Assembly (NCBI GenBank): GCA_028868995.1
Contig: JAGWTH010000040.1
Coordinates: 1-35,096, forward strand
From: Burkholderiales bacterium
GTDB lineage: Bacteria > Pseudomonadota > Gammaproteobacteria > Burkholderiales > Burkholderiaceae_C
Length of the DNA stretch: 35,096 bases
Direction of reading: 5' to 3'
The notes below the pieces were generated by a model. The model did no database searches and was not told the DNA's origin. It worked only from the letters and a program-made list of their open reading frames with translations. Every line of letters starts with the position of its first letter. Position 1 is the first letter of the stretch. Shown in pieces: positions 25,504 to 34,260 of this stretch. Both the position numbers and the translations under genes were made by a program.

Positions 25504-26309
25504 GCGACGTGCTGCTCTCCGCCAAGAACCTCAGCGTGCGCTTCGGCGGCGTGCTGGCGGTCAACGACGTGAGCTTCGACGTGAGGCGCGGCGAGGTGTT
25601 CACGCTGATCGGGCCCAACGGCGCCGGCAAGACCACGGTGTTCAACCTGATCAGCCGCTTCTACGACCCCACCAGCGGGACCCTCGAATTCGAGGGCAGG
25701 CCGCTCACAGGGCAGCCGCCGCACCGCATCGCCTCGCTGGGCATCGCCCGCACCTTCCAGAACATCGAGCTGTTCGAGCACGCCTCGGTGCTGCACAACC
25801 TGCTGATCGGCCGCCACACCCACCGCAGGACGGGCCTGCTCGCCGACCTGTTCTTCACGCGCAAGGCGCGGGCCGCCGAGATCGAAGCGCGGGAGAAGGT
25901 GGAGCAGGTGATCGACCTGCTGGAACTGCAGCACCACCGCGACGCCCTGGTGGCCGGCCTGCCCTATGGCGTGCGCAAGGTGGTGGAACTGGCCCGCGCC
26001 CTGTGCACCGAGCCGAAACTGCTGCTGCTGGACGAGCCCTCCTCCGGCCTGAACGTGGAGGAGACGGAGGACATGGCCTTCTGGATCCAGGACATCCAGC
26101 AGGAGCTGGGTGTGACGGTGCTGATGGTGGAGCACGACATGAGCCTGGTGTCCCGGGTGAGCGACCGGGTGCTGGCCATGAACCAGGGCGAGGTGCTGGC
26201 CCTGGGCACGCCGCGCGAGGTGCAGGAGCACCCGGGCGTGGTGGAGGCCTACCTCGGCTCGGTGGAGGACGTGGCTTCGCTGCGCCGCGGGCAAGGGGTG
26301 TCGACTTGA
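25500..26309 (+). CDS. livG: ABC transporter ATPase LivG, first cluster
   Basis: A 269-residue ATPase of the LivG family with Walker A GPNGAGKT (38-45), Q-loop ARTFQNIELF, a LivG-type signature LPYGVRKVVELARAL, Walker B LLLLDEPSSGLN and switch MVEHDMSLV. Compared with LivF it has the expected insertion between the Q-loop and the signature (RHTHRRTGLLADLFFTRKAR). Its start overlaps the livM stop by 4 bp (ATGA). It works as a heterodimer with LivF. Confidence 0.92.
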   Translation: MSDVLLSAKNLSVRFGGVLAVNDVSFDVRRGEVFTLIGPNGAGKTTVFNLISRFYDPTSGTLEFEGRPLTGQPPHRIASLGIARTFQNIELFEHASVLHNLLIGRHTHRRTGLLADLFFTRKARAAEIEAREKVEQVIDLLELQHHRDALVAGLPYGVRKVVELARALCTEPKLLLLDEPSSGLNVEETEDMAFWIQDIQQELGVTVLMVEHDMSLVSRVSDRVLAMNQGEVLALGTPREVQEHPGVVEAYLGSVEDVASLRRGQGVST

Positions 26310-27103
26310 GCGCCAATCCGCCCGCCATCAGCGACCAGCCGGTGCTGAAGCTGTCCAACGTGGAGAGCGCCTACGGCCCGGTCAAGGCGATCCGCGGCGT
26401 CAGCCTGCAGGTGCGCCGCGGCGAGATCGCCACCGTGCTCGGCTCCAACGGCGCCGGCAAGTCCACCATCCTCAAGACCATCTCCGGCATCATCGACCCG
26501 CGCAAGGGCAGCGTGGAGTTCAAGGGCGAGGACATCACCGCGCGCGACCCCGCCTACATCGTCCAGCAGGGCCTGTCGCACGTACCCGAGGGCCGCGAGG
26601 TGTTCCCGCTGCTGTCGGTGCACGACAACCTGGCCATGGGCGCCTACTCCCGCCGCGACCGCGACGGCATCGCGCGCGACCTGGAGGCCGTGTACCGCTA
26701 CTTCCCCATCCTGAAGGAGCGCAGCGCGCAGGACGCCGGGCTGCTCTCCGGCGGGCAGCAGCAGATGCTGGCGATCTCGCGCGCCCTGATGGCCGCGCCC
26801 GACCTGATCCTGCTGGACGAGCCCAGCTTGGGCCTGTCGCCCAGGCTCACCAAGGAGATCTTCGAGATCGTGGTGCGCATCAACCGCGAGCGCGGCACCA
26901 CCCTCCTGCTGGTGGAGCAGAACGCCAACATGGCGCTCAACGCCGCCGACTACGGCTACGTGCTGGAGAACGGCCGCATCGTCATGGAGGACACCTGCGC
27001 CCACCTGCGCGAGAAGGAGGACATCAAGGAGTTCTACCTGGGCATGAAGGAAGCCGGGGTGCGGGGGGAGCGGCGATGGAAGAAGAAGAAGACCTGGAGG
27101 TGA
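26306..27103 (+). CDS. livF: ABC transporter ATPase LivF, first cluster
   Basis: A 265-residue ATPase of the LivF family: Walker A GSNGAGKS (46-53), VPEGREVFPLLSVHDNL (the typical LivF Q-loop segment), signature LLSGGQQQMLAISRAL, Walker B LILLDEPSLGLSP and LVEQNANMAL. The best start is TTG at 26306, overlapping the livG stop (TTGA) and preceded by AAGGGG 7 nt upstream; GTG at 26342 is an alternative. The C-terminus has an unusual Lys/Arg-rich end (ERRWKKKKTWR), perhaps a late frame extension before the ligase gene 4 bp on. Confidence 0.92.
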   Translation: MSANPPAISDQPVLKLSNVESAYGPVKAIRGVSLQVRRGEIATVLGSNGAGKSTILKTISGIIDPRKGSVEFKGEDITARDPAYIVQQGLSHVPEGREVFPLLSVHDNLAMGAYSRRDRDGIARDLEAVYRYFPILKERSAQDAGLLSGGQQQMLAISRALMAAPDLILLDEPSLGLSPRLTKEIFEIVVRINRERGTTLLLVEQNANMALNAADYGYVLENGRIVMEDTCAHLREKEDIKEFYLGMKEAGVRGERRWKKKKTWR

Positions 27104-27107
27104 GGCC

Positions 27108-28964
27108 GTGAGGCAGATCTGGAACCTCTCCCGCATCCGCCCGGAGACCCGCGTCGTGCTGGAGGGCGACACCCTCCCCGCGATGTTCTGGAACGGGGTG
27201 GCGCGGCGCGGGCCAGGCGTGTGGCTGCGCCAGAAGGACCTGGGCATCTGGCGCTCCTGGACCTGGGAGCAGACCGGCCAGGCGGTCGCCGACCTCGCCG
27301 GCGGCCTGCTGGCCCTGGGCTTCGCGCCGCATGACACGGCGTCGATCCTCTCCAACACGGTGGTCGAGTGGGTGTGGGCCGACCTCGCGGTGCTGTCCTG
27401 CGGCGGCGTGGCCAACGGCATCTACCCCACCGACGCGCCGAGCCAGGTGCACTACCTGTGCGAGGACTCGCGCACCAGCGTGCTGTTCGTCGAGGACGAC
27501 GAGCAGCTGGACAAGGCCCTGGAGGTGCGCGACCGGCTGCCCGGCCTGAAGAGGATCGTGGTGTTCGACATGGAGGGCCTGCGCGACCTGGACGACCCGA
27601 TGGTGATGAGCCTCGACGCCCTGCGCCAGCTGGGGCGTGCCTGGAACGCCCAGCATCCGCAGGCCGTCATGGACCGGGTGCGCCAGGTGCGGCCGGAGGA
27701 CCTCGCCATCCTCGTCTACACCTCGGGAACCACCGGCAAGCCCAAGGGGGCGATGCACTCGCACGCCGGCCTCGTCTACACCGTGCGCGGCTACAACACG
27801 CTGATCGCCCGCGACGAGAGCGACGAGTGCATGTGCTTCCTGCCCCTGTGCCACATCGCCGAGCGCATGGGCGGCGAGTACTTCTCGCTCTACACCGGGG
27901 CGAAGCTCAATTTCGTGGAGAACCCCGAGACGGTGCCGGAGAACGTGCGCGAGATCGCGCCCACGGTGTTCACCGCCGTGCCGCGCGTCTGGGAGAAGTT
28001 CTACTCCGGCGTCACCATCGCGCTGAAGGAGGCCACGCGCCTGCAGCAGGCGGCCTACGCCTGGGCGCTGGGCGTGGGCACCCGCATCGCCGAGGCCGTG
28101 CTGGCCGGCCGGCCCGTGGGCGCCGGGCTGAAGCTGCAGTACGCCCTGGCCGACGCCCTCGTCCTGGCCAACGTGCGCAAGATGATCGGCATCGCCCGCG
28201 CGCGCTTCCTGGTCACCGGCGCCGCGCCCATCTCGCCGGAGCTGGTGAAGTGGTACCTGGCCCTCGGCGTGCCCATGCTGGAGGTCTGGGGCATGACCGA
28301 GACCTGCGGCGCGGCCACCGGCATCCCCGCCGACCGCATCGTGCCCGGCTCCATCGGCCCGGCGGCCGCCTACAACCAGGTGCGCATCGACCCCGCCACC
28401 GGCGAGATCCAGGTGAAGGGGCCGAACGTCTTCATGGGCTACCTGAACCTGCCGGAGAAGACCGCCGAGGCCTTCACCGCCGACGGCTGGCTGCGCACCG
28501 GCGACGTGGGCAGCGTGGACGAGCGCGGCTTCTTCCGCATCACCGACCGGATGAAGGACATCATCATCACGGCCGGCGGCAAGAACATCACGCCCAGCGA
28601 GTTCGAGAACGAGCTGAAGTTTTCTCCCTACATCACCGACGCCGTGGTGATCGGCGACCAGCGCCCCTACCTCACGGCGATCGTGATGATCGACCAGGAG
28701 AACGTGGAGAAGTACGCGCAGGACCACGACGTGCCCTTCTCCAGCTACGCGAGCCTCACGCGCGCGCCCGAGGTCCGGGCCCTGATCCAGGGCGAGATCG
28801 ACCGCGTGAACCGCAAGTTTGCGCGGGTGGAGCAGGTGAAGAAGTTCCACCTGCTGGAGACCCAGCTCGGCGCCGAGGACGAGGAGCTGACGCCCACCAT
28901 GAAGCTCAAGCGCAAGCTGGTGCAGCAGAAGTACGCGCCGCAGATCGAGGCGATGTATGCCTGA
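27108..28964 (+). CDS. AMP-binding acyl-CoA ligase (long-chain fatty-acid CoA ligase family)
   Basis: A 618-residue adenylate-forming enzyme that activates a carboxylic acid with ATP and CoA. Motifs are the phosphate loop YTSGTTGKPKGAM (204-216), the adenine-binding segment EVWGMTETCGA, GWLRTGDVG, and the hinge and lysine region ITDRMKDIIITAGGKNITPS. The full length and the ending TPTMKLKRKLVQQKYAPQIE match the long-chain (FadD15-like) branch. GTG 27108 has GGAGG 7 nt upstream and follows livF by 4 bp, so it is co-transcribed with the transporter. The context suggests it activates the imported acid. Chain length or aromatic preference cannot be read by eye. Confidence 0.9.
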   Translation: MRQIWNLSRIRPETRVVLEGDTLPAMFWNGVARRGPGVWLRQKDLGIWRSWTWEQTGQAVADLAGGLLALGFAPHDTASILSNTVVEWVWADLAVLSCGGVANGIYPTDAPSQVHYLCEDSRTSVLFVEDDEQLDKALEVRDRLPGLKRIVVFDMEGLRDLDDPMVMSLDALRQLGRAWNAQHPQAVMDRVRQVRPEDLAILVYTSGTTGKPKGAMHSHAGLVYTVRGYNTLIARDESDECMCFLPLCHIAERMGGEYFSLYTGAKLNFVENPETVPENVREIAPTVFTAVPRVWEKFYSGVTIALKEATRLQQAAYAWALGVGTRIAEAVLAGRPVGAGLKLQYALADALVLANVRKMIGIARARFLVTGAAPISPELVKWYLALGVPMLEVWGMTETCGAATGIPADRIVPGSIGPAAAYNQVRIDPATGEIQVKGPNVFMGYLNLPEKTAEAFTADGWLRTGDVGSVDERGFFRITDRMKDIIITAGGKNITPSEFENELKFSPYITDAVVIGDQRPYLTAIVMIDQENVEKYAQDHDVPFSSYASLTRAPEVRALIQGEIDRVNRKFARVEQVKKFHLLETQLGAEDEELTPTMKLKRKLVQQKYAPQIEAMYA

Positions 28965-29012
28965 ACCGAAAGCCCTGGAATCCCCCCTTTCCCTGACGCA
29001 AGGAGACGCTCG

Positions 29013-30173
29013 ATGAACCTGAAACCCACCCTCGTCCTGGCGGCGGCGCTCATCGCGCTGCCGGCGCTCGCGCAGCAGCAGGGCGTGAGCAAGGACCAGA
29101 TCCTGGTCGGCACCATCCAGGACCTCTCCGGCCCGCTGGCCGGCTACGGCAAGCAGGCGCGCAACGGCATGCAGCTGCGCATCGACGAGCTCAACGAGCA
29201 GCAGGGCAGCATCCACGGCCGCAAGATCAAGCTGCTGGTCGAGGATGACGGCTACGACCCCAAGAAGGCCGTGCTCGCCGCGCAGAAGCTGGTGAACCAG
29301 GACAAGGTCTTCATCATCGCCGGCCACCTGGGCACGGCGCAGAACATGGCCGCGATGCCGGTACAGTTCGAGAAGAACGTCGTCAACTTCCTGCCGATCA
29401 CGGCGGCACGCGAGATGTACGAGCCGTTCAACCGCCTGAAGTACTCGTTCGCCGCCACCTACTACGACCAGATGCGCCTGGCGCTGCCCAGGCTGGTGAA
29501 GGACAAGGGCGCGAAGAAGGTCTGCACGATCTACCAGGACGACGACTTCGGCCTGGAGGTCGAGCGCGGCGCCGAGGCGGGCCTCAAGAGCCTGGGCATG
29601 GCGCTGGCCGAGAAGACCACCTTCAAGCGCGGCGCCACCGACTTCTCCTCGCAGGTGGCGAAGATGAAGGCCTCGGGCTGCGACATGGTGGTGCTGGGCA
29701 CCATCATCCGCGAGACCATCGGCACCATCGCCGAGGCGCGCAAGACCGGCTTCAACCCGGTGTTCATCGGCTCCAGCGCCGCCTACACCGACCTGATCCA
29801 CAAGCTGGGCGGCAAGGCCATGGACGGCCTGTACGCCACCATGACCGTGCAGCATCCCTACCTGGACGAGTCCTCGCAGCCGATCCGCTTCTGGGCCAAC
29901 AAGTACAAGACGAAGTTCAACGAGGACCCCACCGTGTTCTCGGTCTACGGCTACCTGATCATGGACCAGTTCATCCAGGCGGCGCAGAAGGCCGGCCCCA
30001 ACCTCACCACCGACTCCTTCATCAAGGCCATGGACTCCATGAGCTTCCCGACCGACATGTTCGGCAGCCCGCCCTCCAGCTACACGGCGACCAAACGCCT
30101 GGGCAACAACCTCTCGCGCCTGTCGCAGATCCAGGACGGGCGCTGGAAGGTGGTGTCGGACTACATCCAGTAG
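29013..30173 (+). CDS. Liv-type periplasmic substrate-binding protein, first cluster
   Basis: A 386-residue receptor of the LivJ-like (Peripla_BP_6) family. The Sec signal peptide MNLKPTLVLAAALIALPALA ends in ALA, followed by QQQGVSKDQILVGTIQDLSG. Features include the two-lobed domain, DDDFGLEVERGAEAGL (about 175-190) and KRGATDFSSQVAKMKASGCD (about 207-226). ATG 29013 has AGGAG 8 nt upstream. It closes the operon and is followed by a strong terminator. The ligand is not known; the linked ligase suggests an organic acid, but this is inference. Confidence 0.9.
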   Translation: MNLKPTLVLAAALIALPALAQQQGVSKDQILVGTIQDLSGPLAGYGKQARNGMQLRIDELNEQQGSIHGRKIKLLVEDDGYDPKKAVLAAQKLVNQDKVFIIAGHLGTAQNMAAMPVQFEKNVVNFLPITAAREMYEPFNRLKYSFAATYYDQMRLALPRLVKDKGAKKVCTIYQDDDFGLEVERGAEAGLKSLGMALAEKTTFKRGATDFSSQVAKMKASGCDMVVLGTIIRETIGTIAEARKTGFNPVFIGSSAAYTDLIHKLGGKAMDGLYATMTVQHPYLDESSQPIRFWANKYKTKFNEDPTVFSVYGYLIMDQFIQAAQKAGPNLTTDSFIKAMDSMSFPTDMFGSPPSSYTATKRLGNNLSRLSQIQDGRWKVVSDYIQ

Positions 30174-30193
30174 TCCGCGCCAGGCGTGACGGC

Positions 30194-30222
30194 AGGCCGC
30201 CCCCGGGGCGGCCTTCTGCTTT
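30194..30222 (+). terminator. Terminator after the first Liv-type operon
   Basis: AGGCCGCCCC (30194-30203) is the exact complement of GGGGCGGCCT (30205-30214), with the central bases forming the loop, and TCTGCTTT follows. It lies 20 bp after the receptor stop codon and before the TetR gene. Confidence 0.75.
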
Positions 30223-30256
30223 GCGCGCCGGGCCGGCTGCTAGGATGCCGGCACCC

Positions 30257-30889
30257 ATGTCCGCCCCGGCCGCACCCCGCCCCAGCCCGCGCCGCAACCG
30301 CGAGCAGGTGATGGCGGCCATCCGCGCCGCCGCCATCGCGGAGTTCAGCGCCAACGGCCTCAAGGGCACCTCCACCCAGGCCATCGCGCAGCGGGCCGGG
30401 CTCACCAAGCCGCAGCTGCACTACTACATCCGCGGCAAGGAGGAACTCTACGAGGAGCTCCTCATGTCGGTGGTGGCGGACTGGCGCGGCATGTTCGATG
30501 CCGGCTCCCGCGACCCGGGCCGGGTGCTGGGCGACTACATCCGCTCCAAGATCCAACTTGCCTTCGACAAGCCGGAGATCTCCCGCATCTTCACCCGCGA
30601 GGTCCTCGACGGCGGCCGCAACCTCGAGAAGTTCTGGCCCGACGCGCGCAAGCGCACCCGCGAGAAGGTGGCCGCGATCAACGGCTGGATCGCCAAGGGC
30701 CTGATGCAGCCGGTGGACGCGCACGCGCTGCTGATGGCGATCTGGGCGATGACGCAGTTCTATGCGGACTCGGCGCTGCAGGTGCAGCAGCTGCGCAAGC
30801 CCGGGCAGCCGGGCTGGGCGCCCGAGCGCGAGGCGCTGGTCGAGGAGCTGACGCGCTTCGTGCTGCGCGGCTGCGGCATCCGCGACTGA
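30257..30889 (+). CDS. TetR-family regulator, RutR-like
   Basis: A 210-residue TetR repressor. The helix-turn-helix spans about 15-60 (AAIAEFSANGLKGTSTQAIA, then QRAGLTKPQLHYYIRGKEEL). The C-terminal domain follows E. coli RutR by eye: DYIRSKIQLAFDKPEISRIF, FTREVLDGG, INGWIAKGLMQPVDAHALLM and IWAMTQFYADSALQV. RutR senses pyrimidines, but ligand residues cannot be judged here. ATG 30257 is chosen with AGGA about 11 nt upstream; ATG 30245 is also possible. It sits between the two transporter clusters, both on the same strand, so either could be its target. Confidence 0.88.
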   Translation: MSAPAAPRPSPRRNREQVMAAIRAAAIAEFSANGLKGTSTQAIAQRAGLTKPQLHYYIRGKEELYEELLMSVVADWRGMFDAGSRDPGRVLGDYIRSKIQLAFDKPEISRIFTREVLDGGRNLEKFWPDARKRTREKVAAINGWIAKGLMQPVDAHALLMAIWAMTQFYADSALQVQQLRKPGQPGWAPEREALVEELTRFVLRGCGIRD

Positions 30890-30939
30890 GCCGGGGAGGC
30901 GGGAGGCGCGGGTCCCGCCGTCGCGGAGCGGCGCTCCGG

Positions 30940-30961
30940 ATCCTGACATTATCCTGACATT
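30940..30961. promoter_or_regulatory. Tandem 11-bp direct repeat, candidate operator
   Basis: ATCCTGACATT occurs twice with no gap, at 30940-30950 and 30951-30961. On the other strand this gives TGTCA repeated with an 11-bp period, the layout of sites for PhoB/OmpR-type response regulators. It lies 177 bp upstream of the second receptor gene. Nearby, CGGAGC (30924-30929) and GCTCCG (30933-30938) form a small hairpin that could end the tetR transcript. The rest of the 248-bp gap shows no clear promoter. Confidence 0.45.
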
Positions 30962-31137
30962 CCGGCACCTTCTCCGAAGGCCCCTGCACACCTTCTTCGC
31001 AAGACCCGTCGCGCGATGCGCGTTTGCCCTAGTACGCGCGTCCTCGACCAGCCCTGACCATCGGGCCCGCGTTGAAAGTGCCTGCAGGCCGACACAACCC
31101 AGCCGTGTTGTAGAGACCACCTACCTTGGAGTCGAAC

Positions 31138-32436
31138 ATGCGCAAGAACGAGCCCCTCGCCCCCGCCGACCAGGAAGCCACCGGCGTCGAATCCCGCCTG
31201 ACCATGCGGCGCCGCACCATCGTGCGCGCGGCCGCGGGCGCCAGCCTGCTGCAGGTGGCGTCGCCCTTCGTCATCTCCGCGCGCGCGGCCGAGACGGTGA
31301 AGATCGGCCTGGACAACCCGCTCACCGGCACCTATGCGGCCGTGGGCAAGAACGAACTCATCGGCTGCCAGCTGGCGCTGGAGCAGATCAACGCCAAGGG
31401 CGGCATCCTCGGGCGCAAGGCCGAACTGCTGGTCGAAGACTCCACCAGCGGCGACGCCGGCACCGCGGTGCAGAAGGCGCGCAAGCTGATCGACCGCGAC
31501 AAGGTCGACTTCCTCCTGGGCAACGTCAACTCCGCCCTCGCCCTGGCGATGGCGCAGGTGAGCAACGAGAAGGGCGTGCTGCACATCGTGCCCGGCGGCC
31601 ACACCGACGCCGTCACCGGCACCAGCTGCCACTGGAACGTCTTCCGCGTCTGCAACACGACGCAGATGGAAGCCAACGCGGTGACGCCGGCGCTGATCAA
31701 GAACGCCGGCAAGAAGTGGTACTACATCACTCCCGACTACGCCTTCGGCCACACGCTGCAGGCCGGCCTGGAGAAAGCCTGCGCCAAGGCGGGCGGCACC
31801 AAGGTGGGCGGCGACCTCACGCCGCTGGGCACCACCGACTTCTCCTCCTACCTGATCAAGGCCCAGGCCGCCAAGCCCGACGTGATCATCTTCCTCACGC
31901 AGGGCGACGACATGATCAACGCGCTGAAGCAGGCGGTGCAGTTCGGCCTGGACAAGCGCTTCCACCTGGCCGGCGGCCAGCAGGAGCTGGAGGCCCTGGA
32001 AGGCCTGCCGCCCGATGCGCGCATCGGCACCTGGGTGTTCGAGTGGTACTGGAACCAGCCGGGCGTGCCCCACGTCGCCGAGTTCGTCGCCGAGATCAAG
32101 AAGAGGACCGGCCGCGTGCCCACCGCGCGCACCTGGTTCGGCTTCGCCTCCACCTGGACCTGCGCGCTCGCCGCCGGGAAGGCCAAGTCGCTCGAGGCGG
32201 TCAAGATGGCCAAGGCGCTGCAGGACTTCCACCTGCCGCCCGAGGTCGCCCTGATGCCCGACGGCGCGTTCTTCCGCGCGGGCCAGAACCAGCTGATCCC
32301 CAACCTCTACGTGGGCCAGGCGCAGGCCAAGGGCAGCGCGCCCGACGACCTGTTCAAGGTGACCAGCGTGGTCAAGGGGATGGACGCGGCCGGCACCCTC
32401 GAGGAGTCGGGCTGCAAGATGACGTGGCCGACCTGA
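31138..32436 (+). CDS. Liv-type periplasmic substrate-binding protein with Tat-like signal, second cluster
   Basis: A 432-residue receptor of the Peripla_BP_6/AmiC-like group. A hydrophilic leader of about 20 residues precedes MRRRTIVRAAAGASLLQVAS (23-42) and an SARA cleavage site near residue 50; the arginine run followed by a weakly hydrophobic core suggests Tat export. The mature part starts ETVKIGLDNPLTGTYAAVGK and has VEDSTSGDAGTAVQKARKLI, HTDAVTGTSCHWNVFRVCNT and WYYITPDYAFGHTLQ. ATG 31138 follows GGAG by 7 nt. It heads the second cluster. The substrate is unknown; relatives bind amides, urea or short acids. Confidence 0.9.
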   Translation: MRKNEPLAPADQEATGVESRLTMRRRTIVRAAAGASLLQVASPFVISARAAETVKIGLDNPLTGTYAAVGKNELIGCQLALEQINAKGGILGRKAELLVEDSTSGDAGTAVQKARKLIDRDKVDFLLGNVNSALALAMAQVSNEKGVLHIVPGGHTDAVTGTSCHWNVFRVCNTTQMEANAVTPALIKNAGKKWYYITPDYAFGHTLQAGLEKACAKAGGTKVGGDLTPLGTTDFSSYLIKAQAAKPDVIIFLTQGDDMINALKQAVQFGLDKRFHLAGGQQELEALEGLPPDARIGTWVFEWYWNQPGVPHVAEFVAEIKKRTGRVPTARTWFGFASTWTCALAAGKAKSLEAVKMAKALQDFHLPPEVALMPDGAFFRAGQNQLIPNLYVGQAQAKGSAPDDLFKVTSVVKGMDAAGTLEESGCKMTWPT

Positions 32437-32443
32437 CCACGGC

Positions 32444-33313
32444 ATGACGCAGCTCCTGCTGTTCAACGTCTTCAACGGCCTGATCGTCGGCGCGTTCTAC
32501 GCGCTGATGGCGCTCGGGCTGTCGCTGATCCTCAACCTGAGCGGGGTCATCAACTTCGCCCACGGCGGCTTCCTGGCCATCGGCGCCTACCTGGCGTACA
32601 CGATGATGCCGGTGCTGGGCTTCTGGGGCGGGCTGCTGGTGGCCCCGCTGCTCACGGCGGTGATCGGCATCGTGGTGGAGCGCCTGCTGATCCGGCGTCT
32701 CTACGGGCGCGACCCGCTGTACAGCCTGCTGCTCACGTTCGGCCTGGCCTACGTGCTGGAGGACGTCACGCGCTACATCTGGGGCGCGCAGAGCCTGCCC
32801 TACCCGATCCCGTCCTGGCTCACGACGCCGCTGTCGTCGGAGTACTTCTTCCTCACCGGCTACCGCCTCTTCATGGTGGGCCTGGTGGCGGTGGTGGTGG
32901 CGGGCCTGTTCCTGATCCTCAACCGCACGCGGCTGGGCATGCGCATCCGCGCCGGCACCTCGGACCTGGAGACGGTGTCCGCGCTCGGCGTCAACGTCAG
33001 CATCCTGCGCAACCTCAACTTCGGGCTGGGCATCTACCTGGCCGGCCTGGCCGGCGTGCTGGCTGCCGGCATGCTGGGCCTGCAGCCCACCATCGGCACC
33101 TCGCTGATCATGCCCAGCTTCGTGGCGATCATCGTCGGCGGCCTGGGCAGCCTGCCCGGCACGCTGCTGGGCGGCCTGCTGATCGGCGTGGCCTCGGGCG
33201 TGACGACGGTGTATTTCCCCTCGGCGACGGAGGCCGTGATGTACGTGATGATGGGCCTGGTGCTGCTGGTGCGGCCGCGCGGCCTGCTGGGCGAGGAAGG
33301 ACGGGTCCAGTGA
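32444..33313 (+). CDS. livH: ABC permease LivH family, second cluster
   Basis: A 289-residue LivH-type permease. Typical stretches are NGLIVGAFYALMALGLSLIL (about 11-30), LSGVINFAHGGFLAIGAYLA and, near the C-terminus, PSFVAIIVGGLGSLPGTLLG. About eight helices fill the sequence. It begins 7 bp after the receptor stop codon. Its stop overlaps the GTG of the next gene. It is clearly diverged from the first-cluster LivH, so the two sets are not a recent duplication. Confidence 0.92.
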   Translation: MTQLLLFNVFNGLIVGAFYALMALGLSLILNLSGVINFAHGGFLAIGAYLAYTMMPVLGFWGGLLVAPLLTAVIGIVVERLLIRRLYGRDPLYSLLLTFGLAYVLEDVTRYIWGAQSLPYPIPSWLTTPLSSEYFFLTGYRLFMVGLVAVVVAGLFLILNRTRLGMRIRAGTSDLETVSALGVNVSILRNLNFGLGIYLAGLAGVLAAGMLGLQPTIGTSLIMPSFVAIIVGGLGSLPGTLLGGLLIGVASGVTTVYFPSATEAVMYVMMGLVLLVRPRGLLGEEGRVQ

Positions 33314-34260
33314 AGGCACTCGACAAGAAGGCGGCCACGCCCCTGATCTGGCTGCTGCTGCTGACCATGCCGTACTGGATGAACGCGGTCGGCGGCTACA
33401 CGGAGCTCGCGACGCGCGTCGTGGTGCTGGGGCTGGCCGCCATGGCGCTCAACTTCCTCCTCGGCTTCACCGGCGTGCTGTCGTTCGGCCATGCCGCCTA
33501 CTTCGGCCTGGGCGCCTACGGCGCGGCGATGACGATCAAGTTCCTCACCCCCAGCACCCCGCTGGCGATCGTGGTGGGCGTGGTCGTCGGCGCGGTGGCG
33601 GCCGCCGCGATCGGCGGGCTGATCAAGAGCCTGCGCGGGACCTACTTCGCGATGGTCACCATCGCCTTCGGCCAGGTGTTCTACTTCATCACCTTCCGCT
33701 GGAACTCGGTGACCGGCGGCGACGACGGCCTGACCGGCTGGCAGCGCCAGCCGCTGCACCTGGGCGCGCTCACCGTCGACATCCTGCACAACGACAAGGC
33801 GTTCTACTACCTGGTGCTGGCGCTGTTCGCCCTGGCGGTGGGCCTGATGGCCCTGCTGCTGCGCTCGCCCCTGGGGCGCACGCTGGTGGCGATCCGCGAG
33901 AACGAGCGCCGCGCGCGCTTCCTCGGCATCCCGGTGGAGACCCACATCTGGCTGTCGTTCGTGATCTCCGGCGCGTTCTGCGCGCTGGCCGGCTCGCTGT
34001 ACGCGCTGCTGTCCAACTTCACCGACCCGCGCTCGCTGCACTGGACCCTGTCCGGCAACTTCGTGATCATGGCCGTCCTGGGCGGCATGCGCTCCTTCTG
34101 GGGGCCGCTGGTCGGCGCGGCGGTGTTCGTGGTGCTGCAGGACTACCTCTCCAGCCACACGGAGAACTGGATGTCGTTCATCGGAATCTTCTTCGTGCTG
34201 GTGGTGCTGTTCTTCCCGCGTGGCGTGCTGGGCATCCTGCGCCGGAGGACCGCTGCATGA
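33310..34260 (+). CDS. livM: ABC permease LivM family, second cluster
   Basis: A 316-residue LivM-type permease with about nine helices. Marks are ALNFLLGFTGVLSFGHAAYF (about 47-66), ITFRWNSVTGGDDGLTGWQR (about 117-136) and the cytoplasmic loop AIRENERRARFLGIPVETH. The start is GTG at 33310, overlapping the livH stop by 4 bp, and its end overlaps the next ATG (ATGA). It is shorter than the first-cluster LivM, lacking that protein's long hydrophilic ends. Confidence 0.92.
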   Translation: MKALDKKAATPLIWLLLLTMPYWMNAVGGYTELATRVVVLGLAAMALNFLLGFTGVLSFGHAAYFGLGAYGAAMTIKFLTPSTPLAIVVGVVVGAVAAAAIGGLIKSLRGTYFAMVTIAFGQVFYFITFRWNSVTGGDDGLTGWQRQPLHLGALTVDILHNDKAFYYLVLALFALAVGLMALLLRSPLGRTLVAIRENERRARFLGIPVETHIWLSFVISGAFCALAGSLYALLSNFTDPRSLHWTLSGNFVIMAVLGGMRSFWGPLVGAAVFVVLQDYLSSHTENWMSFIGIFFVLVVLFFPRGVLGILRRRTAA

